From CAKSFT01 sp045603125 (lineage in GTDB: Bacteria; Bacillota; Clostridia; UBA1381): a stretch of 5,011 bases of DNA. The stretch lies in NCBI GenBank assembly GCA_045603125.1, contig JAZULN010000015.1:1-5011 (forward strand), given 5' to 3'. Of this stretch, positions 1 to 5,011 are shown one piece after another (positions within the stretch are counted from its first letter, which is position 1; each line of letters begins with the position of its first letter). The position numbers and the translations under genes were made by a program. Under the pieces are notes generated by a model. That model made no database searches. It was not told where the DNA came from and worked only from the letters and a program-made list of their open reading frames with translations.

Positions 1-405
1 AAACTTTTGTTTAAATAACCCTAAATGATAGCATAACCCGATGCCGTCACCGTTTAAGGATAGGGTTGCGATGGAATCTAAAAAGCAGGCGGCAAGTCTG
101 CCAAGTCCACCATTTCCAAGAGACGGCTCGTTCTCTAATTCTTCTATATCTTTTATATCCTTGCCGTTTTTTGATAAGACTTCTTTTATATCGTCATATA
201 TACCTAAATTTATTAGGTTATTGGAAAGGAGTTTTCCAACTAAAAACTCCGCCGAGATATAATAGAGCTTCTTTTTGGAAAATGCACGTTTTGTTGATTT
301 GGTAAAATCCTTGATTGTAGAAAGAATCCCCAGATATAATTCCTCGTTTGACGAGTCTTTGATGTCCTTTCCCAAATTGGTTTTTAAAATTTTTTCAATA
401 TTCAT
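1..405 (-). CDS. glgP: Glycogen/alpha-glucan phosphorylase, N-terminal part (cut by left window edge)
   Basis: Glucan phosphorylase releases glucose-1-phosphate from the non-reducing ends of glycogen or maltodextrin by phosphorolysis in the cytoplasm, using PLP. Reading leftward from the ATG at 405-403 gives 135 uninterrupted codons to the window edge. Seen: the family block YYISAEFLVGKLLSN at about residues 48-62, LGIYDDI at 67-73, and the hallmark EPSLGNGGLGRLAACFLDS at 93-111, followed by IATLSLNGDGIGLCYHLGLFKQ. These match the N-terminal third of the catalytic domain of GT35 phosphorylases; the PLP lysine lies far downstream, outside the window. Start choice: AAGGGA (414-419) sits 8 bases before this ATG. 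An in-frame ATG 7 codons upstream (424-426) has no Shine-Dalgarno and is less likely. No frameshift or stop is visible. The family usually has about 750-850 residues, so most of the gene is missing. Family call is firm; specificity (glycogen versus maltodextrin) is not determined. Confidence 0.93.
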   Translation of the reverse strand, partial: MNIEKILKTNLGKDIKDSSNEELYLGILSTIKDFTKSTKRAFSKKKLYYISAEFLVGKLLSNNLINLGIYDDIKEVLSKNGKDIKDIEELENEPSLGNGGLGRLAACFLDSIATLSLNGDGIGLCYHLGLFKQKF

Positions 406-439
406 TCCTTTTATCCCTTCAATCATTTTCATATTATGG

Positions 440-468
440 ATAGTATTTCTCTAAAATTTAGATTTCAT
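440..468 (-). promoter_or_regulatory. Possible glgP promoter (weak match)
   Basis: Reading leftward, ATGAAA (468-463) and TACTAT (445-440) are separated by 17 bases, each matching 4 of 6 consensus positions. The spacer contains the 13-base palindrome TCTAAAATTTAGA (450-462), which could be an operator. The rest of the 141-base gap between glgP and comM shows no other gene. Readthrough from comM is an alternative source of glgP transcription. Confidence 0.3.
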
Positions 469-510
469 TCAGAGAATATGAAAATTTTATGAAAGGATAA
501 AAATCAAGTA

Positions 511-538
511 AGTCATAACGGCAAAAGCAGTTATGACT
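511..538 (-). terminator. Hairpin just after comM, possible intrinsic terminator
   Basis: AGTCATAAC (511-519) and GTTATGACT (530-538) form a perfect 9-bp stem beginning 8 bases after the comM stop codon. The 10-base loop can close further with a GC/GC pair around an AAAA tetraloop. Leftward of the stem, the comM transcript reads TACTTGATTTTTATCC, so the U-run is short and begins about 6 bases after the stem. This makes it a plausible but imperfect intrinsic terminator; it may be leaky and let comM transcription reach glgP. Confidence 0.45.
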
Positions 539-546
539 CTAAACTA

Positions 547-2082
547 TTATTCAAAGTATTTCCTGTCTAGGTTTCTATATTGTATTGCCTCTGCAATGTG
601 GGGAACTGTGATATTTTCTGCCCCTTCCATATCTGCAATGGTTCTTGCGACTTTTAAGATTCTTGAATGTGCACGAGCAGAAAGTCCCAGTCGGTCAAAA
701 GCGGCTTTTAAAATATTATTTTCCGCCTCACCTAACTTACAGTACTTTTCCATAAGCTTTGGTGTCAGTTGTGAATTTGAATAGATATTTGAGTCTTTAT
801 ATCTTTCTAACTGAATTTTTCGGGTTTTATCTATTCTTTTCTTAATCTCTTTGCTTGTTTCACCGGATTTTTCAGAGCTTAATTTATCATAGTCAACACT
901 TGCCACTTCTACCTGAATGTCAATTCTGTCTAAAAGCGGACCTGAAATCTTGCTTCTATATCTTTGAACATCTGCCGGGGTACAGGTGCATTGACGCCTT
1001 GAATCACCTAAATATCCGCATTTACAAGGGTTCATTGAAGCAATAAGCATCAGGTTACATGGGTATGTAAGGGTAGCGTTTACTCTGGATATTGTAACTG
1101 CACCGTCTTCTAAGGGTTGGCGCATAACCTCTAAAACATCACGTTTAAACTCGGGGAGTTCGTCTAAGAATAGTACGCCGTTATGGGCAAGTGAAAGCTC
1201 GCCGGGGCGTGGTATTGTACCGCCGCCGGATAATCCTACCGACGATACGGTGTGGTGTGGGTGGCGGAATGGCCGTGATGTAATCAAGGGCGAGCCTTCG
1301 GGAAGAGTTCCTGCAATTGAGTGTATCTTTGAAATCTCCAAAGCTTCAGAAAAGGTCAGGTCGGGAAGGATTGTACCAATTCTTTGGGCAAGCATGGTTT
1401 TACCTGTCCCTGGTGAACCAATCATTAAAACGTTATGATTTCCTGCCGCTGCAATTTCCAATGCTCTTTTTACATTTTCCTGTCCCTTAACATCACAAAA
1501 GTCAAGCATTGACGAGTTTACCGTAGAGAATAATTCCTTGGTATCCACCATAGTTGGGACTATTTCTTTAATTTTATGACAATGGTCTAAAATGTCTTTT
1601 AAATTGCTAACACCATAGACCATCAACCCTTCTACAACTGCGGCTTCTTTTGCATTTTCCTCAGGAACATATATTTTCTTTATGCCATTTTGAAAAGCGG
1701 AAATTGCCATAGGCAAAACCCCGGAGATGGGGTTTAAATCTCCGTCTAAAGAAAGCTCTCCTATAAAGGCGGATTCTTCGCTGTCTAAAATAGTAATCTG
1801 TCCCGTTGCCTCTAAAATTGAAATGGCAATGGGAAGGTCATAGATAACTCCTTCTTTTCTTAAACTTGCCGGAGCCAGATTTATCACAATCCGCTTTTGC
1901 GGAAAATTAAGACCAATATTTTTTATTGCAACTCTAACACGTTCTTTTGCCTCACGGACCGCCGCATCGGGAAGACCTACAATTTCGTAAGCGGGTAAGC
2001 CATTCGAAAGGTCGGTTTGAACCTCGACTATATATCCGTCAAGACCGGTCAGACCCACACTTGTAATTTTTGAAAATGACAT
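547..2082 (-). CDS. comM: ComM/YifB-family Mg-chelatase-like AAA+ ATPase
   Basis: ComM is a cytoplasmic hexameric AAA+ DNA helicase. In Gram-negative transformable species it promotes branch migration while incoming DNA is integrated; in Firmicutes its role is less clear. The 511 residues match the usual length (about 505-510). Domain order: a Lon-protease-like N-terminal domain (about 1-165, with GLPDAAVREAKERVRVAI and GVIYDLPIAISIL), then the Mg-chelatase-type AAA+ module. Visible motifs: Walker A GSPGTGKT at 222-229; the RPFRHPHHTVS insert at 270-280; Walker B GVLFLDELPEF around D307/E308; sensor-1 region ASMNP at 348-352; a cysteine cluster C353, C355, C365, C367; arginine-finger region GPLLDRIDI near R386; and a C-terminal GLSARAHSRILKVARTIADM block (466-485) typical of the sensor-2 domain. 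Start: TAAAAGGTGG (2102-2093) lies 10 bases before the ATG, and a strong promoter lies just upstream. All catalytic residues are present, so it should be active. No linked competence gene is in the window. Confidence 0.96.
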   Translation of the reverse strand: MSFSKITSVGLTGLDGYIVEVQTDLSNGLPAYEIVGLPDAAVREAKERVRVAIKNIGLNFPQKRIVINLAPASLRKEGVIYDLPIAISILEATGQITILDSEESAFIGELSLDGDLNPISGVLPMAISAFQNGIKKIYVPEENAKEAAVVEGLMVYGVSNLKDILDHCHKIKEIVPTMVDTKELFSTVNSSMLDFCDVKGQENVKRALEIAAAGNHNVLMIGSPGTGKTMLAQRIGTILPDLTFSEALEISKIHSIAGTLPEGSPLITSRPFRHPHHTVSSVGLSGGGTIPRPGELSLAHNGVLFLDELPEFKRDVLEVMRQPLEDGAVTISRVNATLTYPCNLMLIASMNPCKCGYLGDSRRQCTCTPADVQRYRSKISGPLLDRIDIQVEVASVDYDKLSSEKSGETSKEIKKRIDKTRKIQLERYKDSNIYSNSQLTPKLMEKYCKLGEAENNILKAAFDRLGLSARAHSRILKVARTIADMEGAENITVPHIAEAIQYRNLDRKYFE

Positions 2083-2123
2083 AATATCTAAGCCACCTTT
2101 TAAGTTTGAAATTTATATTAAAT

Positions 2124-2152
2124 ATTATAAAATATTGATAGGGTAAAGTCAA
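2124..2152 (-). promoter_or_regulatory. Sigma-A promoter of comM
   Basis: Reading leftward, TTGACT (2152-2147) and TATAAT (2129-2124) are separated by exactly 17 bases. The -10 is a perfect consensus and the -35 matches 5 of 6. Predicted transcription start is near 2117, giving a leader of about 35 bases that contains the comM Shine-Dalgarno. This is the strongest promoter-like sequence in the window. Confidence 0.82.
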
Positions 2153-2218
2153 GGAATAATTTGGAGATTTTAAGAGCTAAATGTGGGGTCATTTTTTAAA
2201 AATTACTTTTATAGGTAC

Positions 2219-2247
2219 TTGAATTTTTCAAAAACATATGATATTAT
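2219..2247 (+). promoter_or_regulatory. Sigma-A promoter of the cysteine synthase gene (extended -10)
   Basis: TTGAAT (2219-2224) and TATTAT (2242-2247) have a 17-base spacer, and TG at 2239-2240 makes an extended -10 (TGnTATTAT). Predicted start near 2254 leaves a leader of under 40 bases, too short for a T-box or SAM riboswitch, so regulation, if any, should be by a DNA-binding protein. The 66 bases between this promoter and the divergent comM promoter hold no gene. Confidence 0.75.
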
Positions 2248-2277
2248 AAAAGAATGTTATTGTTAAAGAAAAAATGT

Positions 2278-2282
2278 GAGGA
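2278..2282 (+). promoter_or_regulatory. Ribosome binding site that fixes the cysK start
   Basis: GAGGA lies 8 bases before the ATG at 2291. The longer reading frame opens with GTG at 2276, which overlaps this site and has no Shine-Dalgarno of its own. Translation should therefore start at 2291, giving an N-terminus MICENILDAMGNTP that lines up with the family. Confidence 0.85.
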
Positions 2283-2290
2283 ATGATTTA

Positions 2291-3214
2291 ATGATTTGTG
2301 AAAATATTTTAGACGCAATGGGGAATACTCCAATTATACGTTTAAATAATATGGTTGAGCCTGATTGGGCAGAAATTTTAGTTAAATTTGAGGGCTTAAA
2401 TGTTGGCGGCTCAATAAAAACCAGAACGGCTTATAATATGCTAAAAGTGGCAAAGGAAAAAAATCTTATTGGACCTAATACTGTGATTGTCGAACCAACA
2501 AGCGGAAATCAGGGAATTGGTCTTGCACTTTGCGGTGCTGTAATGGGATATAAGGTTAAGATTATTATGCCCGACTCGGTTAGCGAAGAAAGAAGAAAGC
2601 TTGTAAACCATTATGGTGCCGAAGTTATTTTGGTGCATGACGACGGAAATATCGGGGAATGTATTGAAAAATGTCTTGAGCTTGCCTTAAAGATGAAGGC
2701 AGAGGATAAAAATGTATACGTTCCGCAGCAGTTTGAAAATCTTGCGAATCCTGAGATTCAAAGGGAGCAGACGGGAGTTGAAATCTTAGAACAGGTTGGA
2801 AAACCAATCCACGGATTTTGTTCAGGGATTGGTACAGGTGGTACAATCACCGGTATTGGAGAAGCACTAAAGGCGAAAAACCCTGATATTACAATCTGGG
2901 CGGTTGAGCCTGAGAATGCGGCAATTTTGTCGGGTGGGTCTATCGGAACTCACGTGCAGATGGGAATTGGTGACGGACTTATCCCTGAAATCTTAAACTG
3001 TAATATCTATGACGATATCTGTATCATCAAAGATGAAGAAGCGATACATACATCTAAGGAATTGGCATCAAAAGAGGGGATAATGTGTGGAATAAGCAGC
3101 GGTACAAATGTTGCCGCGGCAATGAAACTTGCAAAGAAGCTTGGCAAGGGAAAAACTGTCGTCACAGTCCTTCCTGATACAGCAGAACGCTATTTTTCGA
3201 CACCATTATTCTAA
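2291..3214 (+). CDS. cysK: Cysteine synthase-family PLP enzyme (O-acetylserine sulfhydrylase-like, variant active site)
   Basis: Fold-type II PLP enzymes of this family do beta-replacement, classically O-acetylserine plus sulfide to cysteine. The protein has 307 residues, the normal length, with no regulatory extension. Seen: GNTPIIRLN at 11-19; the PLP lysine K43 in NVGGSIKTR; the substrate loop EPTSGNQG at 68-75; PQQFEN at 145-150; the phosphate-binding loop GIGTGGT at 179-185; the loop QMGIGDGLIP at 223-232; GISSGTN at 267-273 (cofactor ring-nitrogen serine); and a C-terminus ERYFSTPLF. Departures from textbook CysK: SIKTR for SVKDR, TSGNQG for TSGNTG, and GIGDG for GIGAG. The PLP residues are intact, so the enzyme should be active. 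The substrate is uncertain: cysteine synthase, sulfide-releasing cysteine lyase, or a related beta-replacement are all possible. It has its own promoter and no serine acetyltransferase gene beside it in the window. Family is certain; the cysK name is by similarity. Confidence 0.9.
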   Translation: MICENILDAMGNTPIIRLNNMVEPDWAEILVKFEGLNVGGSIKTRTAYNMLKVAKEKNLIGPNTVIVEPTSGNQGIGLALCGAVMGYKVKIIMPDSVSEERRKLVNHYGAEVILVHDDGNIGECIEKCLELALKMKAEDKNVYVPQQFENLANPEIQREQTGVEILEQVGKPIHGFCSGIGTGGTITGIGEALKAKNPDITIWAVEPENAAILSGGSIGTHVQMGIGDGLIPEILNCNIYDDICIIKDEEAIHTSKELASKEGIMCGISSGTNVAAAMKLAKKLGKGKTVVTVLPDTAERYFSTPLF

Positions 3215-3232
3215 AAAATTTATTAAATTTTT
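3214..3232. repeat. A/T-only inverted repeat at the cysK stop codon
   Basis: AAAAATTT (3214-3221) and AAATTTTT (3225-3232) are perfect complements around a 3-base ATT loop, beginning at the last base of the cysK stop codon. With only A-T pairs the hairpin is weak. It could slow transcription at the gene end but is not a convincing terminator. Confidence 0.35.
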
Positions 3233-3251
3233 AAGAAATTGAAAAAAATTA

Positions 3252-3272
3252 CCATTTTCTATTGAAAAATGG
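3252..3272. repeat. Inverted repeat overlapping the -35 of the CofE-like gene
   Basis: CCATTTT (3252-3258) and AAAATGG (3266-3272) form a 7-bp stem with a 7-base loop, CTATTGA. No T-run follows on the plus strand, so it does not look like an intrinsic terminator for cysK. Its right arm covers part of the -35 hexamer of the next promoter, so an operator is possible. A chance repeat in AT-rich sequence is also possible. Confidence 0.35.
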
Positions 3273-3290
3273 GTGAAAAAGTGATAAAAT
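3262..3290 (+). promoter_or_regulatory. Sigma-A promoter of the CofE-like/guaA unit (extended -10)
   Basis: TTGAAA (3262-3267) and TAAAAT (3285-3290) are spaced by 17 bases, with TG at 3282-3283 forming an extended -10. Predicted start near 3297 gives a leader of about 36 bases. This suggests the two downstream genes are transcribed independently of cysK, although no strong terminator separates them. Confidence 0.72.
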
Positions 3291-3317
3291 AAATTATCAA
3301 TTTTGAAATCTAAAGTT

Positions 3318-3325
3318 AAGAGGGG
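3318..3325 (+). promoter_or_regulatory. Ribosome binding site that fixes the CofE-like start
   Basis: AAGAGGGG ends 7 bases before the ATG at 3333. The same frame can be opened 30 bases earlier at a TTG (3303), but that codon is upstream of the Shine-Dalgarno and very near the predicted transcription start. The start at 3333 is therefore preferred. Confidence 0.85.
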
Positions 3326-3332
3326 ATCATTT

Positions 3333-4532
3333 ATGGCAAACAAAGAAAGAAGAGTCGGTACAGTTTCAAGAGGTATCAGATGTCCTATAATCCGTCAGGG
3401 AGACGATTTGGCAGAAATAGTAGCAACAAGTGTTATAGAGGCTGCTGAAATTGAAGGATTTAAGCTTAATGACCGTGATGTTATTTCTGTTACAGAATCA
3501 ATCGTTGCTCGCTCACAGGGGAACTATGCGACTATTGATGATATAGCGACAGATATAAAGGAAAAGTTCGGTAACGAGACTGTTGGTGTAATATTCCCTA
3601 TACTTTCAAGAAACCGTTTTGCAATTTGTCTAAAAGGTATTGCAAAGGGTGCAAAGAAAATAGTTTTGATGCTAAGTTATCCTCAGGATGAAGTTGGTAA
3701 CTCTTTAGCGGATTTGGATATGATAGATAAGATGGGAGTAAACCCATATTCAGATATTTTATCTTTAGAAAAATACCGTGAGCTTTTTGGAGTTTATAAG
3801 TTAGAGTTTACAGGTGTTGACTATGTTGAATATTATAAGAACGTTATAGAAGAAGCTGGTTGCGAAGTAGAAATCGTTTTTGCAAATCAGGCAAAGGCTA
3901 TCCTTAACTATACCGATTGCGTTCTTACTTGTGATATCCATACAAGAGCAAGAACAAAGAGAATTTTAAAAGAAGCCGGTGCAAAGATTGTTTACGGACT
4001 TGATGATATTTTAACAAAACCTCAAAATGGTAGTGGGTGCAACGAAAAATATGGACTTTTGGGTTCAAATAAATCAACCGAAGAATCAATTAAATTATTC
4101 CCTCGTGAATGTAAGGATTTATGCTTGGATATCCAAAAGAAGGTGTTAGATAGAACCGGAAAGCACGTTGAGGTTATGGTTTATGGTGATGGTGCATTTA
4201 AAGACCCAAGAGGTAAGATTTGGGAACTTGCAGACCCGGTTGTATCACCTGCATTTACAGATGGCTTAATCGGCACACCAAATGAATTAAAGTTAAAATA
4301 TTTAGCAGATAATGATTTTAAAGATTTATCAGGTGAAGCACTGAAAGAGGCGATTTCAAAGAGTATCCGTGAAAAGGGCGGCAACCTTGTTGGTAATATG
4401 GCATCTCAAGGTACAACCCCACGCCAGCTTACCGACTTGATTGGTTCACTTTGTGATTTGACAAGCGGCTCGGGAGATAAGGGTACACCTGTTGTGCTTG
4501 TACAAGGCTATTTTGATAACTATACAAACTAA
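3333..4532 (+). CDS. Coenzyme F420-0:L-glutamate ligase (CofE)-like protein, enlarged form
   Basis: CofE proteins are GTP- and divalent metal-dependent ligases that add gamma-linked glutamates to F420-0. This 399-residue protein resembles CofE at both ends. Near the N-terminus, CPIIRQGDDLAEIV (17-30) matches the family's L-x-GDDLAE segment, then NDRDVISVTESIVARSQG (46-63) matches its DVLVV-x-S/T-x-IVSKAEG block. Near the C-terminus, LDIQKKVLDRTGKHVEVMVYGDGAFKD (265-291) matches the helix-strand-DTxG region, and DKGTPVVLVQGYF (382-394) matches its GDGIPAVVVRG strand. Archaeal CofE has about 250 residues, so roughly 150 extra residues lie in the middle (about 110-260), including ANQAKAILNYTDCVLTCDIHTRARTKRILKEAGAKIVYG (184-222). 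There is no signal peptide or membrane segment. The gene has its own promoter and lies 25 bases upstream of guaA, probably in one operon. No F420 biosynthesis gene is in the window, and F420 is not expected in most Clostridia, so the real acceptor substrate is unknown. Family placement is by eye. Confidence 0.78.
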   Translation: MANKERRVGTVSRGIRCPIIRQGDDLAEIVATSVIEAAEIEGFKLNDRDVISVTESIVARSQGNYATIDDIATDIKEKFGNETVGVIFPILSRNRFAICLKGIAKGAKKIVLMLSYPQDEVGNSLADLDMIDKMGVNPYSDILSLEKYRELFGVYKLEFTGVDYVEYYKNVIEEAGCEVEIVFANQAKAILNYTDCVLTCDIHTRARTKRILKEAGAKIVYGLDDILTKPQNGSGCNEKYGLLGSNKSTEESIKLFPRECKDLCLDIQKKVLDRTGKHVEVMVYGDGAFKDPRGKIWELADPVVSPAFTDGLIGTPNELKLKYLADNDFKDLSGEALKEAISKSIREKGGNLVGNMASQGTTPRQLTDLIGSLCDLTSGSGDKGTPVVLVQGYFDNYTN

Positions 4533-4543
4533 ACTGCAGTTTA
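4530..4543. repeat. Perfect 14-base palindrome in the CofE-like/guaA gap
   Basis: TAAACTGCAGTTTA reads identically on both strands. It begins with the stop codon of the CofE-like gene and ends 1 base before the guaA Shine-Dalgarno region. As RNA it could form only a 5-bp stem with a TGCA loop, too weak for a terminator. It may be a protein-binding site or chance. Confidence 0.5.
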
Positions 4544-4544
4544 C

Positions 4545-4550
4545 GGAGGG
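4545..4550 (+). promoter_or_regulatory. Ribosome binding site of guaA
   Basis: GGAGGG is a near-perfect Shine-Dalgarno ending 7 bases before the ATG at 4558. It shows that this ATG is a genuine start, and so that the encoded protein really begins at the ATP-pyrophosphatase domain without an upstream glutaminase domain. Confidence 0.88.
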
Positions 4551-4557
4551 ATTTTTT

Positions 4558-5011
4558 ATGCAAAGTAATGTAAGACCTGAAAATATGGAAAGAATTTCAA
4601 CAAAGGCATTGGCAGATGCTTTTATTGAAGAACAAGTTAAGGAAATCCGTGAACAAGTTGGTGATAAAAAGGTGCTTTTGGCATTATCGGGCGGTGTTGA
4701 CTCGTCTGTTGTTGCAGCACTTTTAATTAAGGCAATCGGCAAGCAGTTAGTTTGCGTTCACGTAAATCATGGTTTGATGAGAAAAGGTGAAAGCGAACAG
4801 GTTATCGAAGTTTTTAAAAACGGACTTGATGCCAACCTTATCTACATCGATGCGACAGACAGATTTTTAAACCTTTTAAAGGACGTTTCTGAGCCTGAGA
4901 AAAAAAGAAAGATTATTGGTGGGGAATTTATTAAGGTTTTTGACGAAGAAGCGGCAAAACTAACAGATATTAAATTCTTAGCACAAGGTACAATCTACCC
5001 TGACATATTGG
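4558..5011 (+). CDS. guaA: GMP synthase ATP-pyrophosphatase subunit, without glutaminase domain (cut by right window edge)
   Basis: GMP synthase converts XMP to GMP: the ATP-pyrophosphatase domain adenylylates XMP, and ammonia, normally released from glutamine by an N-terminal glutaminase domain, displaces AMP. The 151 visible residues match the pyrophosphatase domain: VKEIREQVGDKKVLLALSGG (27-46) with P-loop SGGVDSS at 44-50, VHVNHGLMRKGESEQV at 68-82, DRFLNLLKDVSEPEKKRKIIGGEF at 101-124, FDEEA at 128-132, and the GMP-synthase signature LAQGTIYPDIL at 141-151. In ordinary bacterial GuaA (about 510-525 residues) this domain starts after about 200 glutaminase residues. Here it starts about 43 residues before the P-loop, behind a strong Shine-Dalgarno and another gene. 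This resembles split archaeal GMP synthase; the glutaminase subunit would be encoded elsewhere, or the enzyme may use free ammonia. The C-terminal dimerisation domain is beyond the window. It probably shares a transcript with the CofE-like gene. Confidence 0.9.
   Translation, partial: MQSNVRPENMERISTKALADAFIEEQVKEIREQVGDKKVLLALSGGVDSSVVAALLIKAIGKQLVCVHVNHGLMRKGESEQVIEVFKNGLDANLIYIDATDRFLNLLKDVSEPEKKRKIIGGEFIKVFDEEAAKLTDIKFLAQGTIYPDIL

Noticed and set aside
41..305. Two overlapping plus-strand open frames of 73 and 79 codons
   Set aside because: They are antisense to the glgP N-terminal coding sequence, have no ribosome binding site and show no recognisable domain. The minus-strand frame has clear family motifs.
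533..1438. Several plus-strand open frames opposite comM
   Set aside because: They lie within the strongly supported comM gene in antisense and have no supporting start signals or protein similarity.
2254..2290. Possible cysteine T-box or SAM riboswitch before cysK
   Set aside because: The leader from the predicted transcription start is under 40 bases, too short for either, and no T-box or S-box motif is seen.
2441..2846. Minus-strand open frames opposite cysK
   Set aside because: They are shadows of the cysK coding sequence with low-complexity, unrecognisable translations.
3214..3272. Intrinsic terminator after cysK
   Set aside because: The first hairpin is A/T-only and the second has no T-run after it, so neither meets the usual pattern of a GC-rich stem followed by Ts.
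4533..4557. Possible purine riboswitch before guaA
   Set aside because: Only 25 bases separate the two genes, not enough for a guanine aptamer of about 70 bases, and the leader upstream of the operon is also short.
4181..4742. Minus-strand open frames opposite the CofE-like gene and guaA
   Set aside because: They overlap well-supported plus-strand genes in antisense and have no promoter or Shine-Dalgarno site; the serine-rich translation is typical of an antisense frame.
1..5011. CRISPR array, insertion sequence, tRNA, rRNA or defence system
   Set aside because: No regularly spaced repeats, transposase motifs, terminal inverted repeats, cloverleaf sequences or defence-type genes were seen; nearly all of the window is accounted for by five metabolic or DNA-processing genes.

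Overview
The window is 5,011 bases of AT-rich DNA with strong Shine-Dalgarno sites and canonical sigma-A-type promoters. The protein types (clostridial-style glucan phosphorylase start, CxC-x9-CxC version of the ComM/YifB ATPase, clostridial-looking cysteine synthase) suggest a low-GC Firmicute, most likely a gut or anaerobic Clostridia member. That assignment is inferred from protein style; there is no rRNA or other direct taxonomic marker here.

Layout: on the left, two genes point left. The first 135 codons of a glycogen/alpha-glucan phosphorylase (glgP) run off the left edge (1-405). Upstream of it is a complete comM/yifB AAA+ ATPase gene (547-2082), separated from glgP by a short gap with a hairpin that may terminate comM. 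A divergent intergenic region (2083-2290) carries back-to-back promoters, a near-consensus one firing left into comM and an extended -10 one firing right into a cysteine synthase-family gene (2291-3214). After another short intergenic region with its own extended -10 promoter comes an apparent two-gene unit: a 399-residue relative of coenzyme F420-0:L-glutamate ligase (CofE; 3333-4532), and 25 bases later the start of a GMP synthase ATP-pyrophosphatase gene (4558 to the right edge).

The genes are mostly core metabolism: glycogen breakdown, DNA branch migration, cysteine or sulfide metabolism, a GTP-dependent-type gamma-glutamyl ligase of unknown substrate, and guanine nucleotide synthesis. 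No mobile element, CRISPR array, tRNA or rRNA was seen.

Three things stand out. The GMP synthase gene lacks the usual N-terminal glutaminase domain and starts directly at the ATP-pyrophosphatase domain, as in split two-subunit enzymes. It is probably cotranscribed with an enlarged CofE-like ligase whose substrate cannot be assumed to be F420. The cysteine synthase has non-standard residues at several active-site motifs, including an Asp in the GIGxG loop, which raises the possibility of a cysteine lyase or other beta-replacement activity.
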